The notes: generated from the letters alone by a model not told the origin. A stretch of 64,000 nucleotides of DNA from Fusibacter bizertensis (GCF_029914245.1 NZ_JARYZI010000008.1:62001-126000); one strand, 5' to 3'; counted from the first letter of the stretch, positions 21,783 to 31,306 are shown. Made by a program: numbers and translations.

Positions 21783-22058
21783 TTATACCTTATTTTTGAC
21801 TATACTTGTATGGGAAATTTCCCCTGTTTCAGTGTCACTTTCATGTGTAGTTGAAACACTTTCAAGTGCAGAACCAATCTGCGCAATTAATGCGTATAAT
21901 TGCGGTGGTATCGCATCTCTCAGATCTGTTTTAAGCATATGCTTAGCGCGTTCTGGTTTTTGTTCAATCGTCACTGCATTATCATTTGCAACTTCTATCA
22001 AAGACTCTGCAATACGTTGAAAATCTTCGTTACCTTCATAATCACCATATTTAATCAT
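21783..22058 (-). CDS. Small FlhB C-terminal-domain-like protein
   Basis: A 91-residue protein resembling only the cytoplasmic export-switch domain of FlhB. Conserved: a first helix (FQRIAESLIEVANDNAVTI), a central LLKTDLR-like turn here read as HMLKTDLRDAIPP, and QLYALIAQIGSALESV. The N-terminus is shortened and lacks both the NPTH self-cleavage site and the APKV segment of full-length FlhB. Similar free-standing pieces (FlhX-like) are known in other motile bacteria. Its ATG overlaps the stop of the FliK-like gene (ATGA), which supports a shared role in flagellar export switching. The role here is inferred. Confidence 0.7.
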   Translation of the reverse strand: MIKYGDYEGNEDFQRIAESLIEVANDNAVTIEQKPERAKHMLKTDLRDAIPPQLYALIAQIGSALESVSTTHESDTETGEISHTSIVKNKV

Positions 22059-24223
22059 ACTTTATAATCAAACCCCTTTCCATCTGATTGTTTAGCGGGT
22101 CCTCTTTCAAAAGTAGGTTTTAAATTCACAGGTGCTTCATCAGAACCGCTTTTAAAAGTAAGCTCACCTACAGTGAACCCTATTTCAGAAAGCGTTTGTA
22201 ACGCTGCTTTAAGAGGCGCTTCTATCTGATCAGCACGCTCACTTGAAACCTGTATGTCTACTTTAGCTTGCTGAATCTTAACGCGAATACCAACAGGTCC
22301 AGCTTCTTTTAACGAGATTCCAAAATAGAGTTCTGAATTTTGCCAATCCATCTGACTATTTTTAGATGCACCTTTCATATAGACTTTCATATTACCTAAA
22401 TCTTCTCCATCCATTACCGGAAAGTTGAAAAAGTAAAATGGCTGATCTTGACTTGATTGGTCGTTCATCATTTGTTGACCTGTTAAATTCATGAGATTTT
22501 GTTCTGCTGCTTCAACTGTTTTCTCTTGAGTATCTTCTTTCATCATTTTTAATAAGATTTCTTTTACATTGCCATTGGAACGCTCTTTCAACGCCTCAAA
22601 GTCAGCTTTTTCTAGATTCTCAGCAACTTCCATTTCATGGTTAAGCCCCAAAAACCTTAGGGTTTCAAGCACATCACGAGAAAGTTTGTTTCCTTGCTGC
22701 TCTCCTGAGCTTTGAATTTGCGACTTTATCAACGATTCCAACTTTTGCTCAGTTCTTAGTTCCGGTTTGATTATATTTTCAAGTTGTTCCAATCGCTGAT
22801 TAGCAAACACTTGCAATCTACGAATACTAGGTGTAAAATCAATTTGTTTTAAAAGTTTTACCGCATCATTAACAGTCGCTTGGGCTTTTGCAAACTCCCC
22901 TTGTTTGAGCATTTGACTCGCTTTATCAAGTTCTGAAGACATCAGTAGTAACTTCTTCTCAGTAAACATATCCGTATATAGTGTTACTTCACTCTTAAGA
23001 ATGAGATTGTTTAATTTTTCAATAGCTGTTGAAATTTGTGTAGACAAATCTGAAGGTGTAGTTTTAACAGTTGTCTGATCTGGCGTCAGTAACTGCGTTA
23101 CTTCTGCTTTAAAATTTTCAAAAGTTGCTTTCGCTTTGATCGTGGCTTCAGTGGTAGATTCAACAAGGTAAGTTTTCAAAGACAAATCGCTCTCTAAACT
23201 TGAAAACACTTCAGACATCTCAGTTATTAGAGCAGTCATCGCTTCCTCGATGACCTCTAAAAGAGCTGCATCAACTTCTACATCTACATCATCTTTAACT
23301 TTAACTTCATCTTCAATTTCATGAACTTGCATATCAACACCTTTAGTGCCTTCATTTTTTTCAACATGAAGTATTGAGGATTGCGTATCTATTGCTCTCA
23401 ATTCGGAGTCGCTTAAAGTTCTTCCAGATTGACTTGCCTTGCGAACGCCTTCACTTTGTTTTAAACTTCCATCAGAACTTGCCATTATCTCAGTTTCAGC
23501 CGTCGAAATAGGCACTGAATCACCCATTGAATTCTTGATCGAATTATTTTCGGTTTCATTGCCACCAAAAGCAGTACTACTTGATGAAGATTGATTTGAT
23601 TTTTCAATCAATTGAGCAATTGTTTCTAGATCAGCCCCTTGAGTTAGCAAAACTTTAATTTGAGGATTTTTCTCAATCGCTTGTTTTAAATCACTCAAAG
23701 TAAAAGTACGCTTTCCTTGATCAACTTTCAAGAGTTGTGCCACCTTTAATACCGCACGCTCAAGCGGCATATCAGCCTTAATCATCTCTTTAAGTGCCGT
23801 CTTGATACTTTTAGGAAGCTTCAAATGTTCTACCAAAGTTAAAGCTTGCTCTTTTGTCAAAGGTTCTTCCGCACTTGGCATCTCAGTTAATGAAGCTACA
23901 ACTTCCGAATCATGTGTAAGCGATTGTTGAATTGTTGCCAAATTTTCTTCACTTGGTGCTATTCCCTTATAAAGTGCAATATCAATTGACATTAGTTTTT
24001 CTTCATTTGTGCCGCTTGCATTTTTTAAAAAATGATTGATTTCTTTTACATCTTCACTTGAAGGTGTAATATTATATTTATCATAAATAGACTTCACCTG
24101 CTTTGGTAAGCCTTGTTTGTAATCTTGAACTAATGTCTCACTAACACTTTTCTCATTTGATTGATTCGCCTGATTGGTTTTGAGACCTGTCGCTATATTT
24201 TGTATAAAGGAATTAATTTTCAT
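22055..24223 (-). CDS. FliK-like (hook-length-control-like) large helical protein
   Basis: A 722-residue protein, acidic and glutamine/serine/threonine-rich through the middle (about 200-330 looks disordered), helical and probably coiled-coil at about 370-500. The last 130 residues (NSELYFGISLKEAGPVG..., VKIQQAKVDIQVSSERADQI, LKAALQTLSEIGFTVGEL) match the pattern of the FliK C-terminal domain that talks to FlhB. Start set at the ATG at 24223 with AGAGGTGA before it. It is coupled by a four-base overlap to the FlhB-C-like gene. It might be a flagellar ruler or a paralogue; no other flagellar genes lie in the window. Confidence 0.65.
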   Translation of the reverse strand: MKINSFIQNIATGLKTNQANQSNEKSVSETLVQDYKQGLPKQVKSIYDKYNITPSSEDVKEINHFLKNASGTNEEKLMSIDIALYKGIAPSEENLATIQQSLTHDSEVVASLTEMPSAEEPLTKEQALTLVEHLKLPKSIKTALKEMIKADMPLERAVLKVAQLLKVDQGKRTFTLSDLKQAIEKNPQIKVLLTQGADLETIAQLIEKSNQSSSSSTAFGGNETENNSIKNSMGDSVPISTAETEIMASSDGSLKQSEGVRKASQSGRTLSDSELRAIDTQSSILHVEKNEGTKGVDMQVHEIEDEVKVKDDVDVEVDAALLEVIEEAMTALITEMSEVFSSLESDLSLKTYLVESTTEATIKAKATFENFKAEVTQLLTPDQTTVKTTPSDLSTQISTAIEKLNNLILKSEVTLYTDMFTEKKLLLMSSELDKASQMLKQGEFAKAQATVNDAVKLLKQIDFTPSIRRLQVFANQRLEQLENIIKPELRTEQKLESLIKSQIQSSGEQQGNKLSRDVLETLRFLGLNHEMEVAENLEKADFEALKERSNGNVKEILLKMMKEDTQEKTVEAAEQNLMNLTGQQMMNDQSSQDQPFYFFNFPVMDGEDLGNMKVYMKGASKNSQMDWQNSELYFGISLKEAGPVGIRVKIQQAKVDIQVSSERADQIEAPLKAALQTLSEIGFTVGELTFKSGSDEAPVNLKPTFERGPAKQSDGKGFDYKV

Positions 24224-24251
24224 GCACTTCACCTCTATAGGGATATCGGCA

Positions 24252-25181
24252 TCAATTCCCTCTATAATTAGCTGGATCTACGGTTTTTTCACCTTCATTT
24301 TCCAACTTCTTATCATAAAGCGTGGTCACTGTCACTGAAAGCATAACAAAAACCCCACCTATAAGCTGTTTTGTACTTGCCGTCTGACCCATATAGAAAT
24401 AACTAAAAATAATCGTTACAATTGGCAGAAAGTTGATGAAAACTGACGATTCGGTAACACCAAGCAGGTCCATCGCCTTGGCATAATAGTAAAACCCAAG
24501 GGTTGAAGCAAAAACACTTAAAAAGACTAAATGGACAATCCCTTCAGTACCGAGAAGGTTCCAGTTATTGTGCTCAAAAGGCACCACAACCATAAAAAAT
24601 GGAAGGCTGTACAAGAACTGATAGAAAACAATAGTCAAGTATGAATACTTATTAAAAAGCGGTCTTGAAGCCATAGAATAAATCACCCATGAAAGAACTG
24701 CACCAAGCATCATCAAATAACCAAAAGACTCTTCTGCCTTAAAAAATTCACTGAATTTTATATCTACAATCAGCACAACACCTATAATCGAAGCCAAAAT
24801 AGCCAACATATCAACCCATTTAACGACGCGTTTAAAAATTATCATTTCAAAGAGCAAAGTAAACATGGGAATTGCTGCGATAATTAGTGCAGAAGGTGAG
24901 GCAGAGATATATTTGATTCCCGTATTCTCAAAAAAGAAGTAAATTGAGATGCCGATGCCTCCGGCCAATACAAAGAGTAGGCGATCTTTCTTGTCAATTT
25001 TAAGTGGTGTCTTAGTAAATTTCATCACACCATATAAAATAATCGTTGCAAATATAAAACGAATTGCACCAATTGTCATAGCACCTAAATAATCCAACAA
25101 ATACTCAGTACTTACAAACGATATCCCCCACGCAATAACTGGGATCATAACACTTAAAAAACCTTTTGATTTACGGCTCAT
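24252..25181 (-). CDS. DMT/EamA family transporter
   Basis: Ten predicted membrane helices in two EamA repeats (about 10-140 and 155-290), 309 residues, with the usual GxxxxxF/Y turns between helices. Probably exports a small metabolite such as an amino acid; the substrate cannot be read from the sequence. It lies ten bases after the flavoprotein gene and 28 before the FliK-like gene, so all are likely in one transcript. Confidence 0.85.
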   Translation of the reverse strand: MSRKSKGFLSVMIPVIAWGISFVSTEYLLDYLGAMTIGAIRFIFATIILYGVMKFTKTPLKIDKKDRLLFVLAGGIGISIYFFFENTGIKYISASPSALIIAAIPMFTLLFEMIIFKRVVKWVDMLAILASIIGVVLIVDIKFSEFFKAEESFGYLMMLGAVLSWVIYSMASRPLFNKYSYLTIVFYQFLYSLPFFMVVVPFEHNNWNLLGTEGIVHLVFLSVFASTLGFYYYAKAMDLLGVTESSVFINFLPIVTIIFSYFYMGQTASTKQLIGGVFVMLSVTVTTLYDKKLENEGEKTVDPANYRGN

Positions 25182-25191
25182 AATGCCTCCA

Positions 25192-26409
25192 CTAACGTTG
25201 TATTTTATTTAATTCTATAATTCCATTTGCTACAGCATATCCCGAAGAAAAAGCCCACTGCAAATTATAGCCCCCAGTATCGCCATCTACATCTAGGACT
25301 TCTCCGCAAAAATAAAGCCCCTCAACTACTTTTGACGCCAAACGCTTAGGGTCAACCTCTGTTAAATCAATACCACCGACTGTCACCATTGCGTTTTGAT
25401 ACCCAATAAGACTTTCAATTTCTAACTTATAACTCGTAACACGACCCATTAAAAGCTTACGTTCTTCTTTGGTTATAGAAGCTAGTTTTTTCTGTTTTAG
25501 TATTTCATCTTGTTCAAAAAGTGTACGCTTTAAAGTGTCAACCAATCCTAATTGGTTGAGCCAATAGGCAACTGGTTTATCTCCAAAACCATGTACCATT
25601 TCTAGCAACTCATTTTCTATACTATTGGAAGAACGATTCACAAAGTTAATAGAAAGCTGATCCCCCTTGTTCATATATCTACTATTGTTAAGCACCACCG
25701 GACCACTCAATCCAAAATGAGTAAAAAGTAAAGGCCCACAAAAAGTGTTGGCTTTCCCATCCTTAAATAACGTTAACTCTACATCATCCACTGAAACTCC
25801 TTGTAAACTAGACAATGCTTTGTCTTTAGTTACAACTCCCGTTAATCCTGGTTTTGGTGAAACAATTGCATGCCCCAAATCCTTTGCTAAGATATAACCA
25901 TCTCCAGTTGTACCTAAAGTGGGATAGGACTTCCCGCCGGTTGAAATAACAAGAAAAGGTGCTTTATAGCTCGCATGATCAGTTATCACCGAAAAATACT
26001 GACCATCGTGCTCAACTTCCTTAACCGCTTCCCCATAATTCATTTGCAAATCACTACAAGATTTAATGAGTGCCTTTACAACATCACTCGCTTTTAAACT
26101 CGCTGGAAAAACCTTGCCGTCTTCTCTTTCTAACACTTTGCAACCATTACTCTGAAAAAAACGAACCACTTCTTTATTATCATGGCTTTTTAGTGCATTT
26201 TTGACAAAACTCTTATGCGCTCCATACTTAGCGTAAAAAGCATTTATATAGCCGCCATGTGTAAGGTTACATTGTCCACCACCTGAAGCTAGAATTTTCA
26301 AACCCGGCTTTTGATTTTTTTCAAGTATTAACACTTTTAGATTTTTAAGGTGTGCGCCGCAGTATAGTCCAGCAGCACCAGCACCAATTATTATCACATC
26401 ATACATCAT
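25192..26409 (-). CDS. BaiN/HI0933-family FAD-dependent oxidoreductase
   Basis: Flavoprotein with an N-terminal Rossmann motif (DVIIIGAGAAGLYCGAHL), an ILASGGGQCNLT loop, an internal insert and the C-terminal VGGIDLTEVDP...GLYFCGEVLDVDGDTGGYNLQWAFSSG halves that close the FAD site. The start is set at the ATG pair 26406/26409 (about 406 residues) behind GTGGTGAT; a longer reading from 26472 adds an unlikely tail. Members are widespread with few proven substrates; BaiN reduces bile acids, but that cannot be assumed here. Confidence 0.87.
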   Translation of the reverse strand: MMYDVIIIGAGAAGLYCGAHLKNLKVLILEKNQKPGLKILASGGGQCNLTHGGYINAFYAKYGAHKSFVKNALKSHDNKEVVRFFQSNGCKVLEREDGKVFPASLKASDVVKALIKSCSDLQMNYGEAVKEVEHDGQYFSVITDHASYKAPFLVISTGGKSYPTLGTTGDGYILAKDLGHAIVSPKPGLTGVVTKDKALSSLQGVSVDDVELTLFKDGKANTFCGPLLFTHFGLSGPVVLNNSRYMNKGDQLSINFVNRSSNSIENELLEMVHGFGDKPVAYWLNQLGLVDTLKRTLFEQDEILKQKKLASITKEERKLLMGRVTSYKLEIESLIGYQNAMVTVGGIDLTEVDPKRLASKVVEGLYFCGEVLDVDGDTGGYNLQWAFSSGYAVANGIIELNKIQR

Positions 26410-26502
26410 TTTATCACCACTTTTAACCATTCTCTTTCCTACCATTGTAATTATTTTCGGTGTATGTTTCAAATTATAATTTATTCATCTATTCAAAAAG
26501 GT

Positions 26503-26508
26503 TATAAT
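26503..26508 (+). promoter_or_regulatory. Candidate -10 box of the BrxD-like gene
   Basis: TATAAT 28 bases before the TTG start; the region 17 bases upstream is only a weak -35 match (TTATTC). Confidence 0.4.
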
Positions 26509-26536
26509 AGCTTTAACACAGTTTGGAGGTGTCGTA

Positions 26537-27673
26537 TTGCGATTAACAAATGAAGAAGCGCTAAAGCTGATAAATACGTTACGAAGTGGCACTTCTCCAG
26601 TTTACCATGCTAACGACTTAATGGCTGGTCGCGAAGCTGAAATGACGGATTTCAGACTTGGGATGCAGCTACTTAGCAAGGGAACAGGTTTAGTTAAAAT
26701 CATCACAGGTGATTTTGGTGTTGGAAAATCTTTTCTTGTAAATGCATTTAAAGAAGTGGCACTTAACGAAGATTTCATAATTTCTTCGTTTCAAATCAAC
26801 AATGGGTTTAGACTGAATAAAATTGACGATCTTTATTATGCGATTATGCATAATTTATACCTTAAAACCAAACCCAATTCAAAGGTTTCTTTTGATGACA
26901 TCTTTGACATCTGGGTTGAAAATTTACAAAATGCACCTTTTTCTGATCGAAAACGCTATGAAGTAAATACAGTTTGCCAAGAACTTTCTAAATTTAATAT
27001 GAATTTCGCAAGAGCTTTCTTAAGCTTTATGCGTGGTAGAATTCAGCGCAACCAAGAGATGATGAATGTATCGTGCTCGTGGTTAACTGGCGAGAGGAAT
27101 ATTCCATATGAACTCAAACAAAAATATGATTTAGTTGGCGCAGTTGACAAGACCAATACACTGGATTTTCTCAAGGCTTTTATTAAACTCGTCACGCTTT
27201 TAGATTATAAAGGGCTTATCGTTTTTATCGATGAAATTGATTTAGTGATCAACGACCGAAGTGACATCAGGCAATCTGCTTATAACAACCTAAAGCACCT
27301 TATTGATCTATCCACTTCAGGTGAGATGAACAATATCATGTTTGTTTTTTCTGGTACACAAGAGATTATAACAAACATAGAAAAAGGTTTACTTTCCAAC
27401 ACAGCACTTGCTCAACGTTTAAACATCAATCCGGAAAATCCACTAGAAAACAAAGGAAACATACTAGCCCTTAAACCCTTAGATTCTGAAGCACTACTAT
27501 CGCTCACTCAAAAGATTATCAAAATTTATCAGCAAAATGTTATATTACCTGCAAATATTGACTACCATGAAATCTTTAAAACCGTTATGCAGAAAATCAC
27601 AGCCGATAAAATGGTTACAAGACATTATGTAACCGGTGTAATTGAGCACCTAGATGAGATAAAATTAGCATAG
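26537..27673 (+). CDS. BrxC/BrxD-type (DUF2791) P-loop ATPase, stand-alone
   Basis: AAA-like ATPase, 378 residues. Visible parts are an N-terminal NxxRSGTSPVYHANDLMAGRE segment, Walker A (GDFGVGKSFL, about 59-68), Walker B (GLIVFIDEIDL, about 228-238) and a sensor-like FVFSGTQE strand. These match the DUF2791 family, which includes BrxD of BREX phage-defence systems, but this copy looks shorter than BrxD and none of the other BREX genes (brxL, pglX, pglZ, brxA/B) is present. Start is TTG with a consensus GGAGGT six bases before. Its neighbours are a flavoprotein and a signalling kinase. It is monocistronic with its own terminator. Function unknown. Confidence 0.75.
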   Translation: MRLTNEEALKLINTLRSGTSPVYHANDLMAGREAEMTDFRLGMQLLSKGTGLVKIITGDFGVGKSFLVNAFKEVALNEDFIISSFQINNGFRLNKIDDLYYAIMHNLYLKTKPNSKVSFDDIFDIWVENLQNAPFSDRKRYEVNTVCQELSKFNMNFARAFLSFMRGRIQRNQEMMNVSCSWLTGERNIPYELKQKYDLVGAVDKTNTLDFLKAFIKLVTLLDYKGLIVFIDEIDLVINDRSDIRQSAYNNLKHLIDLSTSGEMNNIMFVFSGTQEIITNIEKGLLSNTALAQRLNINPENPLENKGNILALKPLDSEALLSLTQKIIKIYQQNVILPANIDYHEIFKTVMQKITADKMVTRHYVTGVIEHLDEIKLA

Positions 27674-27679
27674 ATGTAT

Positions 27680-27720
27680 AAAAAGATGAAGCAACTATTA
27701 AAAGTCATTTCATCTTTTTA
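27680..27720. terminator. Bidirectional terminator between the ATPase and kinase genes
   Basis: AAAAAGATGAA...TTCATCTTTTT inverted repeat with A- and T-rich flanks, between convergent genes. Confidence 0.75.
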
Positions 27721-27726
27721 TTTTTA

Positions 27727-29304
27727 TTATTTATTTTTAGGTAGTATTACCTTAAATTTAGTGAATTGATTGAGTTCGGAATACACAGTGACATCCCCAC
27801 CCAACGCATTTATTTTTTCTTTTAAAAGATATAGGCCTGTTCCTTTTGAAGTAACAGATAATTCTTCATTTAAAGAAGAAATACCATCAAAAAATATATT
27901 CTCTATCACTTCTGATTCGGACATCGCAACAATATCATCAAAAGCAAAACGCTTCGTGGCATAAAGAGATTCTTTAATCGAGTTAACATCGACGCCTCTA
28001 CCGTCATCAGTAACAAGTATTTGGTAGGTGTTATCGATAACTTCTAGTTCTATTGTTATGGTGCCATGTTCCGGTTTACCATTTCTATATCGATCCGCAG
28101 GATACTCAATACCATGTACTAGGGCATTGGTTACCATCTCAATAAAGCCATTGATGACATCTTTATAGTCATCTTCATCAAACAATAAAGTAGGTCCAAT
28201 ATACTTTAATGGATTGATTTTTTTATTTAACTTTTTTGATAGATCTTGTGCATATTTATTGAACCTACGGATAATATCATGTATACTCACAAATCGAATT
28301 CGCTTGAAACGGCTGAGCAAATTTTCTTTAGCTTCTGAATCTTCTAATTGAAGTATCATTTTTTCCACTTCTTTTAACGCTTCACAATCAATAGTGATAT
28401 ACCTTATATCAAGTAAATCCTCATTTATATATTGTGCGATTATTCTCACATCAGTTTCCAATAGTTTGCCAATACCCACAAATTCAATTCTACTTCTAAA
28501 CTGCACAAATGTCTGTTCAGGCGACATTTGTTCTAAAACTTCTTCAAACTTTAAAATCGCTGCAATTGAATTAAACATATATAAAGTCTGTGCGACTTGT
28601 TTGAACATATGGAGTTTATGAAGTATCATGCTTTTTACAGTAGTTAAATCTTCTGTAAAAGTAAAAAATTTATCCAGCTCATCATTGATGAACTTTGCAT
28701 ATTCAGTTTTTAACGCAACGTACTCTTTTTGTCGTCTCAACACTTCAATTACCATTGACATCTCGTCAAGTTTTCCTTCGCTATCTTGCATCAAGACTTT
28801 GGTTTGGCTCTGATCAGAAATATATACCGCAAGTTGATCAAATCCTGTGATGAATTTATAATTTACTCTGAGATATCGATCTTTCAGCATATATTCAGAT
28901 GGTAAAATCGTAAGAATTCGATGTCTTTCAGCAGCATCTGTAGTTGAAAAAACTTTTGATAATAATTCTCCTATTGCTTCTGTGGATAGATCGCTTAAAT
29001 CTGAAAGTACTTCAATAAAGTTTTTACCCTGAACAGGATATGTTAAAAGTTCGTTTCCTGTTTGCGTTAATATGGGTTGAACAATCAAATCTTTCCCAAT
29101 AACGAGCAGTGTTTCATTAAATCCATCAATAAACTGTGAGAAATCATAGGAAGTGATTAAGTCTGCAATGACTTCACCTTGAATTGGAGATAGTTTTGAA
29201 ACTGTTAAATCTACATGCTTATTAATGGTCATTTTGCTTCCGATTTCGAAAGCGATTATAGATACTATTACTAATGAAAATAGGACTAAAATCAGATTTA
29301 TCAT
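27727..29304 (-). CDS. CheA-like membrane-anchored histidine-kinase-type protein without a clear Hpt domain
   Basis: A 525-residue protein. One N-terminal membrane helix (about 2-24), a PAS-like region (about 50-165), a helical linker (about 175-330), then a CheA-like dimerisation/ATPase module: SIHDIIRRFNKYAQDLSKKL leads into MVTNALVHGIEYPADRYRNG (N box), LVTDDGRGVDVNSI (G1) and SKGTGLYLLKEKINALGG (G2). The order and spacing match CheA P3-P4. I see no HxxKG phosphotransfer motif and no C-terminal CheW-like domain. All ATP-site boxes are kept, so it should bind ATP. It lies divergently beside the H-NOX chemoreceptor, 157 bases away, and starts behind GGGAGGT. Confidence 0.75.
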   Translation of the reverse strand: MINLILVLFSLVIVSIIAFEIGSKMTINKHVDLTVSKLSPIQGEVIADLITSYDFSQFIDGFNETLLVIGKDLIVQPILTQTGNELLTYPVQGKNFIEVLSDLSDLSTEAIGELLSKVFSTTDAAERHRILTILPSEYMLKDRYLRVNYKFITGFDQLAVYISDQSQTKVLMQDSEGKLDEMSMVIEVLRRQKEYVALKTEYAKFINDELDKFFTFTEDLTTVKSMILHKLHMFKQVAQTLYMFNSIAAILKFEEVLEQMSPEQTFVQFRSRIEFVGIGKLLETDVRIIAQYINEDLLDIRYITIDCEALKEVEKMILQLEDSEAKENLLSRFKRIRFVSIHDIIRRFNKYAQDLSKKLNKKINPLKYIGPTLLFDEDDYKDVINGFIEMVTNALVHGIEYPADRYRNGKPEHGTITIELEVIDNTYQILVTDDGRGVDVNSIKESLYATKRFAFDDIVAMSESEVIENIFFDGISSLNEELSVTSKGTGLYLLKEKINALGGDVTVYSELNQFTKFKVILPKNK

Positions 29305-29391
29305 AGTGCTACCTCCCTAGAATATTGTAGCATATGTTTGAACTTTTTATGAAATGTTTTAAAAAACAATTACTTTTATTTTATTATCATA

Positions 29392-29397
29392 TATAAT
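29392..29397 (+). promoter_or_regulatory. Candidate -10 box of the H-NOX chemoreceptor
   Basis: TATAAT about 65 bases upstream of the ATG; a weak TTACTT lies 16 bases before it. Confidence 0.4.
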
Positions 29398-29461
29398 GAA
29401 AGGTAATTCAAACTAATAATTAGATTAATAATAAATACAAAATCAGAAAAGTAGGTGCAAC

Positions 29462-31276
29462 ATGAAAGGAACAGTAGTCAACATATGGTTAAACACCATA
29501 GCTTCTCTCTATGGAGAGAACACTAAGAACTCAGTTTTAACAAAAGAGGGATGGAACCCACACAAACTCATCACGCCACTAGAAGAAATAGAAGATGCAA
29601 AAATCATGAGTTTAATGAATGCATTTGCTAAAAGTGAAGGCATAAAATCGGAAGAGCTATGGAAAAAGCTTGGACAAAATAATATCGCCTCTTTTTACAA
29701 ATGGTTCCCATCATATTTTGATAAGTCTTCAGCTATGGGCTTTTTACTACTTATGGACAAAATCCATGCACAGCTTACCAAAATGATCCCAGGTGCGAAG
29801 CCACCACGCCTTATTCCCGATGAAATCGACGAAAAAAACATGATCATGACTTACAAGTCTAAAAGAGGACTTCAATCCTATCTGATGGGGTTAATCGAAG
29901 GGGTTGGTAAACACTTTAACGAGCGAATCGACGCAAAAATTATTGACCATATGATAGAGTCAGATGGCACTCACGTTGCTAAAATCCATCTCACTTTTGA
30001 GAAAACACCAAAACAAGTGAAAACATATAAATTCTCAAAGTTCTTAACTTTTGGTTTTATCAAATCTGCAACACTAAAAGTGATTTTGTTCCCTACAGTC
30101 TTATCAGCACTAGTGGTTCTCCTCCTAAGTGGATTAGATAATATACCATTATTGATTGCAACACCTGTGGCTGTTTTCTTAGGCGGGCTACTTAACGGAA
30201 GTGCTGTAAACAAGCCTTTAAAAGAATTGACATTAGAACTTGAAAAAGTAAAAAAACTTCAATTATCTGAGGACCTTACAATTCGTACAGGTGATGAAAT
30301 AGAAGAAACTTATAGAAGCTTAACCAGCGCTAAAGAAAGTTTAAGAGAAGAAATTACCTATATCAAAGGTGGACTTGATGACCTTTACTCGTTTACTGGA
30401 AAGTTCTCTGCAGTGGCAAGTAACATGAGCGAAGTATCTGATTTGATTTCAAGATCAGTACAAGAAGTAGCTGAGGGGGCAATACATCAAGCTACAGAAA
30501 CAGAAGGCTCCGTTAGCATCTTGTCTGATAATATCGATATATTAAACACCATTAGTAGACGTGAACTAGAAGGTAAAGAAAGCTTAGAAGCTGCAGTTCA
30601 ACAAATCGAAATCTCGTTCGACGATCTTGAGATGGTGTCTATCAAACTTAATGGTGTAAAAGATAAATTTGCAGAAGTTAATACACAAGGAACAGAGTTG
30701 AGTAACAAGGTTTCTGATATCATCACAATTGTAAGTACTGTTGAAAGCATCGCAGAACAAACTAACCTTCTTGCACTTAACGCTTCTATTGAAGCTGCTA
30801 GAGCTGGCGAAATGGGTAGAGGCTTTAGTGTTGTAGCTGAAGAGATTAGAAAATTAGCTGAAGACTCTAAAAAGGCGGTTAACACCATCAATAGTAGCTT
30901 AAAACTCTTTACTCAAGGTGTAAATCACATGGTACAACAAGTCAATGATCAGTTTAAAGAGCTTGAAAACGGTACTCAAACTATGGAAAATGTTACGATT
31001 GAGAGTAAAGTTGCTTCAAGTAGAATTAAAACTGTTTCTGGTTCTATTTCAGAAATCTCTCAACAACTTTCTGAGGAAACAGCAAAAATCAACAAAGTAT
31101 TTGAAAACATGCATACTTTAGCTGCTATTGCAGAAGAAAACTCAGCTACATCTCAAGAAATGAGTGCAAACGTCACTAACTTCTCATCTGAAATCGTAGC
31201 ATTATCTAGCAACATCTCTGAACTTGAGAAAGTCGTACTTTTCTTAAAAGAAGAGCTAAAACGCTATAAAATCTAA
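29462..31276 (+). CDS. H-NOX (heme-nitric-oxide/oxygen-binding) methyl-accepting chemotaxis protein
   Basis: Gas-sensing chemoreceptor. Residues 1-185 are a heme-binding H-NOX domain that follows the Thermoanaerobacter Tar4H domain without gaps through residue 140: proximal heme ligand H102, heme-propionate motif Y131-x-S133-x-R135, P115, and the distal-pocket trio W9, N74, Y140 that stabilises bound O2 in that protein. Two membrane helices follow (about 204-224 and 228-247) with almost no external loop, then a HAMP-like linker and a signalling domain with the tip sequence [18 protein letters not shown]. It should sense O2 (possibly NO) from the cytoplasm. It is divergent from the CheA-like kinase and ends at a strong terminator. 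Confidence 0.93.
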   Translation: MKGTVVNIWLNTIASLYGENTKNSVLTKEGWNPHKLITPLEEIEDAKIMSLMNAFAKSEGIKSEELWKKLGQNNIASFYKWFPSYFDKSSAMGFLLLMDKIHAQLTKMIPGAKPPRLIPDEIDEKNMIMTYKSKRGLQSYLMGLIEGVGKHFNERIDAKIIDHMIESDGTHVAKIHLTFEKTPKQVKTYKFSKFLTFGFIKSATLKVILFPTVLSALVVLLLSGLDNIPLLIATPVAVFLGGLLNGSAVNKPLKELTLELEKVKKLQLSEDLTIRTGDEIEETYRSLTSAKESLREEITYIKGGLDDLYSFTGKFSAVASNMSEVSDLISRSVQEVAEGAIHQATETEGSVSILSDNIDILNTISRRELEGKESLEAAVQQIEISFDDLEMVSIKLNGVKDKFAEVNTQGTELSNKVSDIITIVSTVESIAEQTNLLALNASIEAARAGEMGRGFSVVAEEIRKLAEDSKKAVNTINSSLKLFTQGVNHMVQQVNDQFKELENGTQTMENVTIESKVASSRIKTVSGSISEISQQLSEETAKINKVFENMHTLAAIAEENSATSQEMSANVTNFSSEIVALSSNISELEKVVLFLKEELKRYKI

Positions 31277-31306
31277 TAACAATGAACTATAGTTTCAATT
31301 TAATAT

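Noticed and set aside
26537-27673. A BREX phage-defence island
   Set aside because: Only one BrxD-like ATPase is present; all flanking genes are unrelated to BREX.
28540-28660. Hpt phosphotransfer motif in the CheA-like kinase (region HMFKQVAQTLYMFNS)
   Set aside because: Looks superficially like an Hpt helix but lacks the HxxKG pattern and the spacing does not fit.
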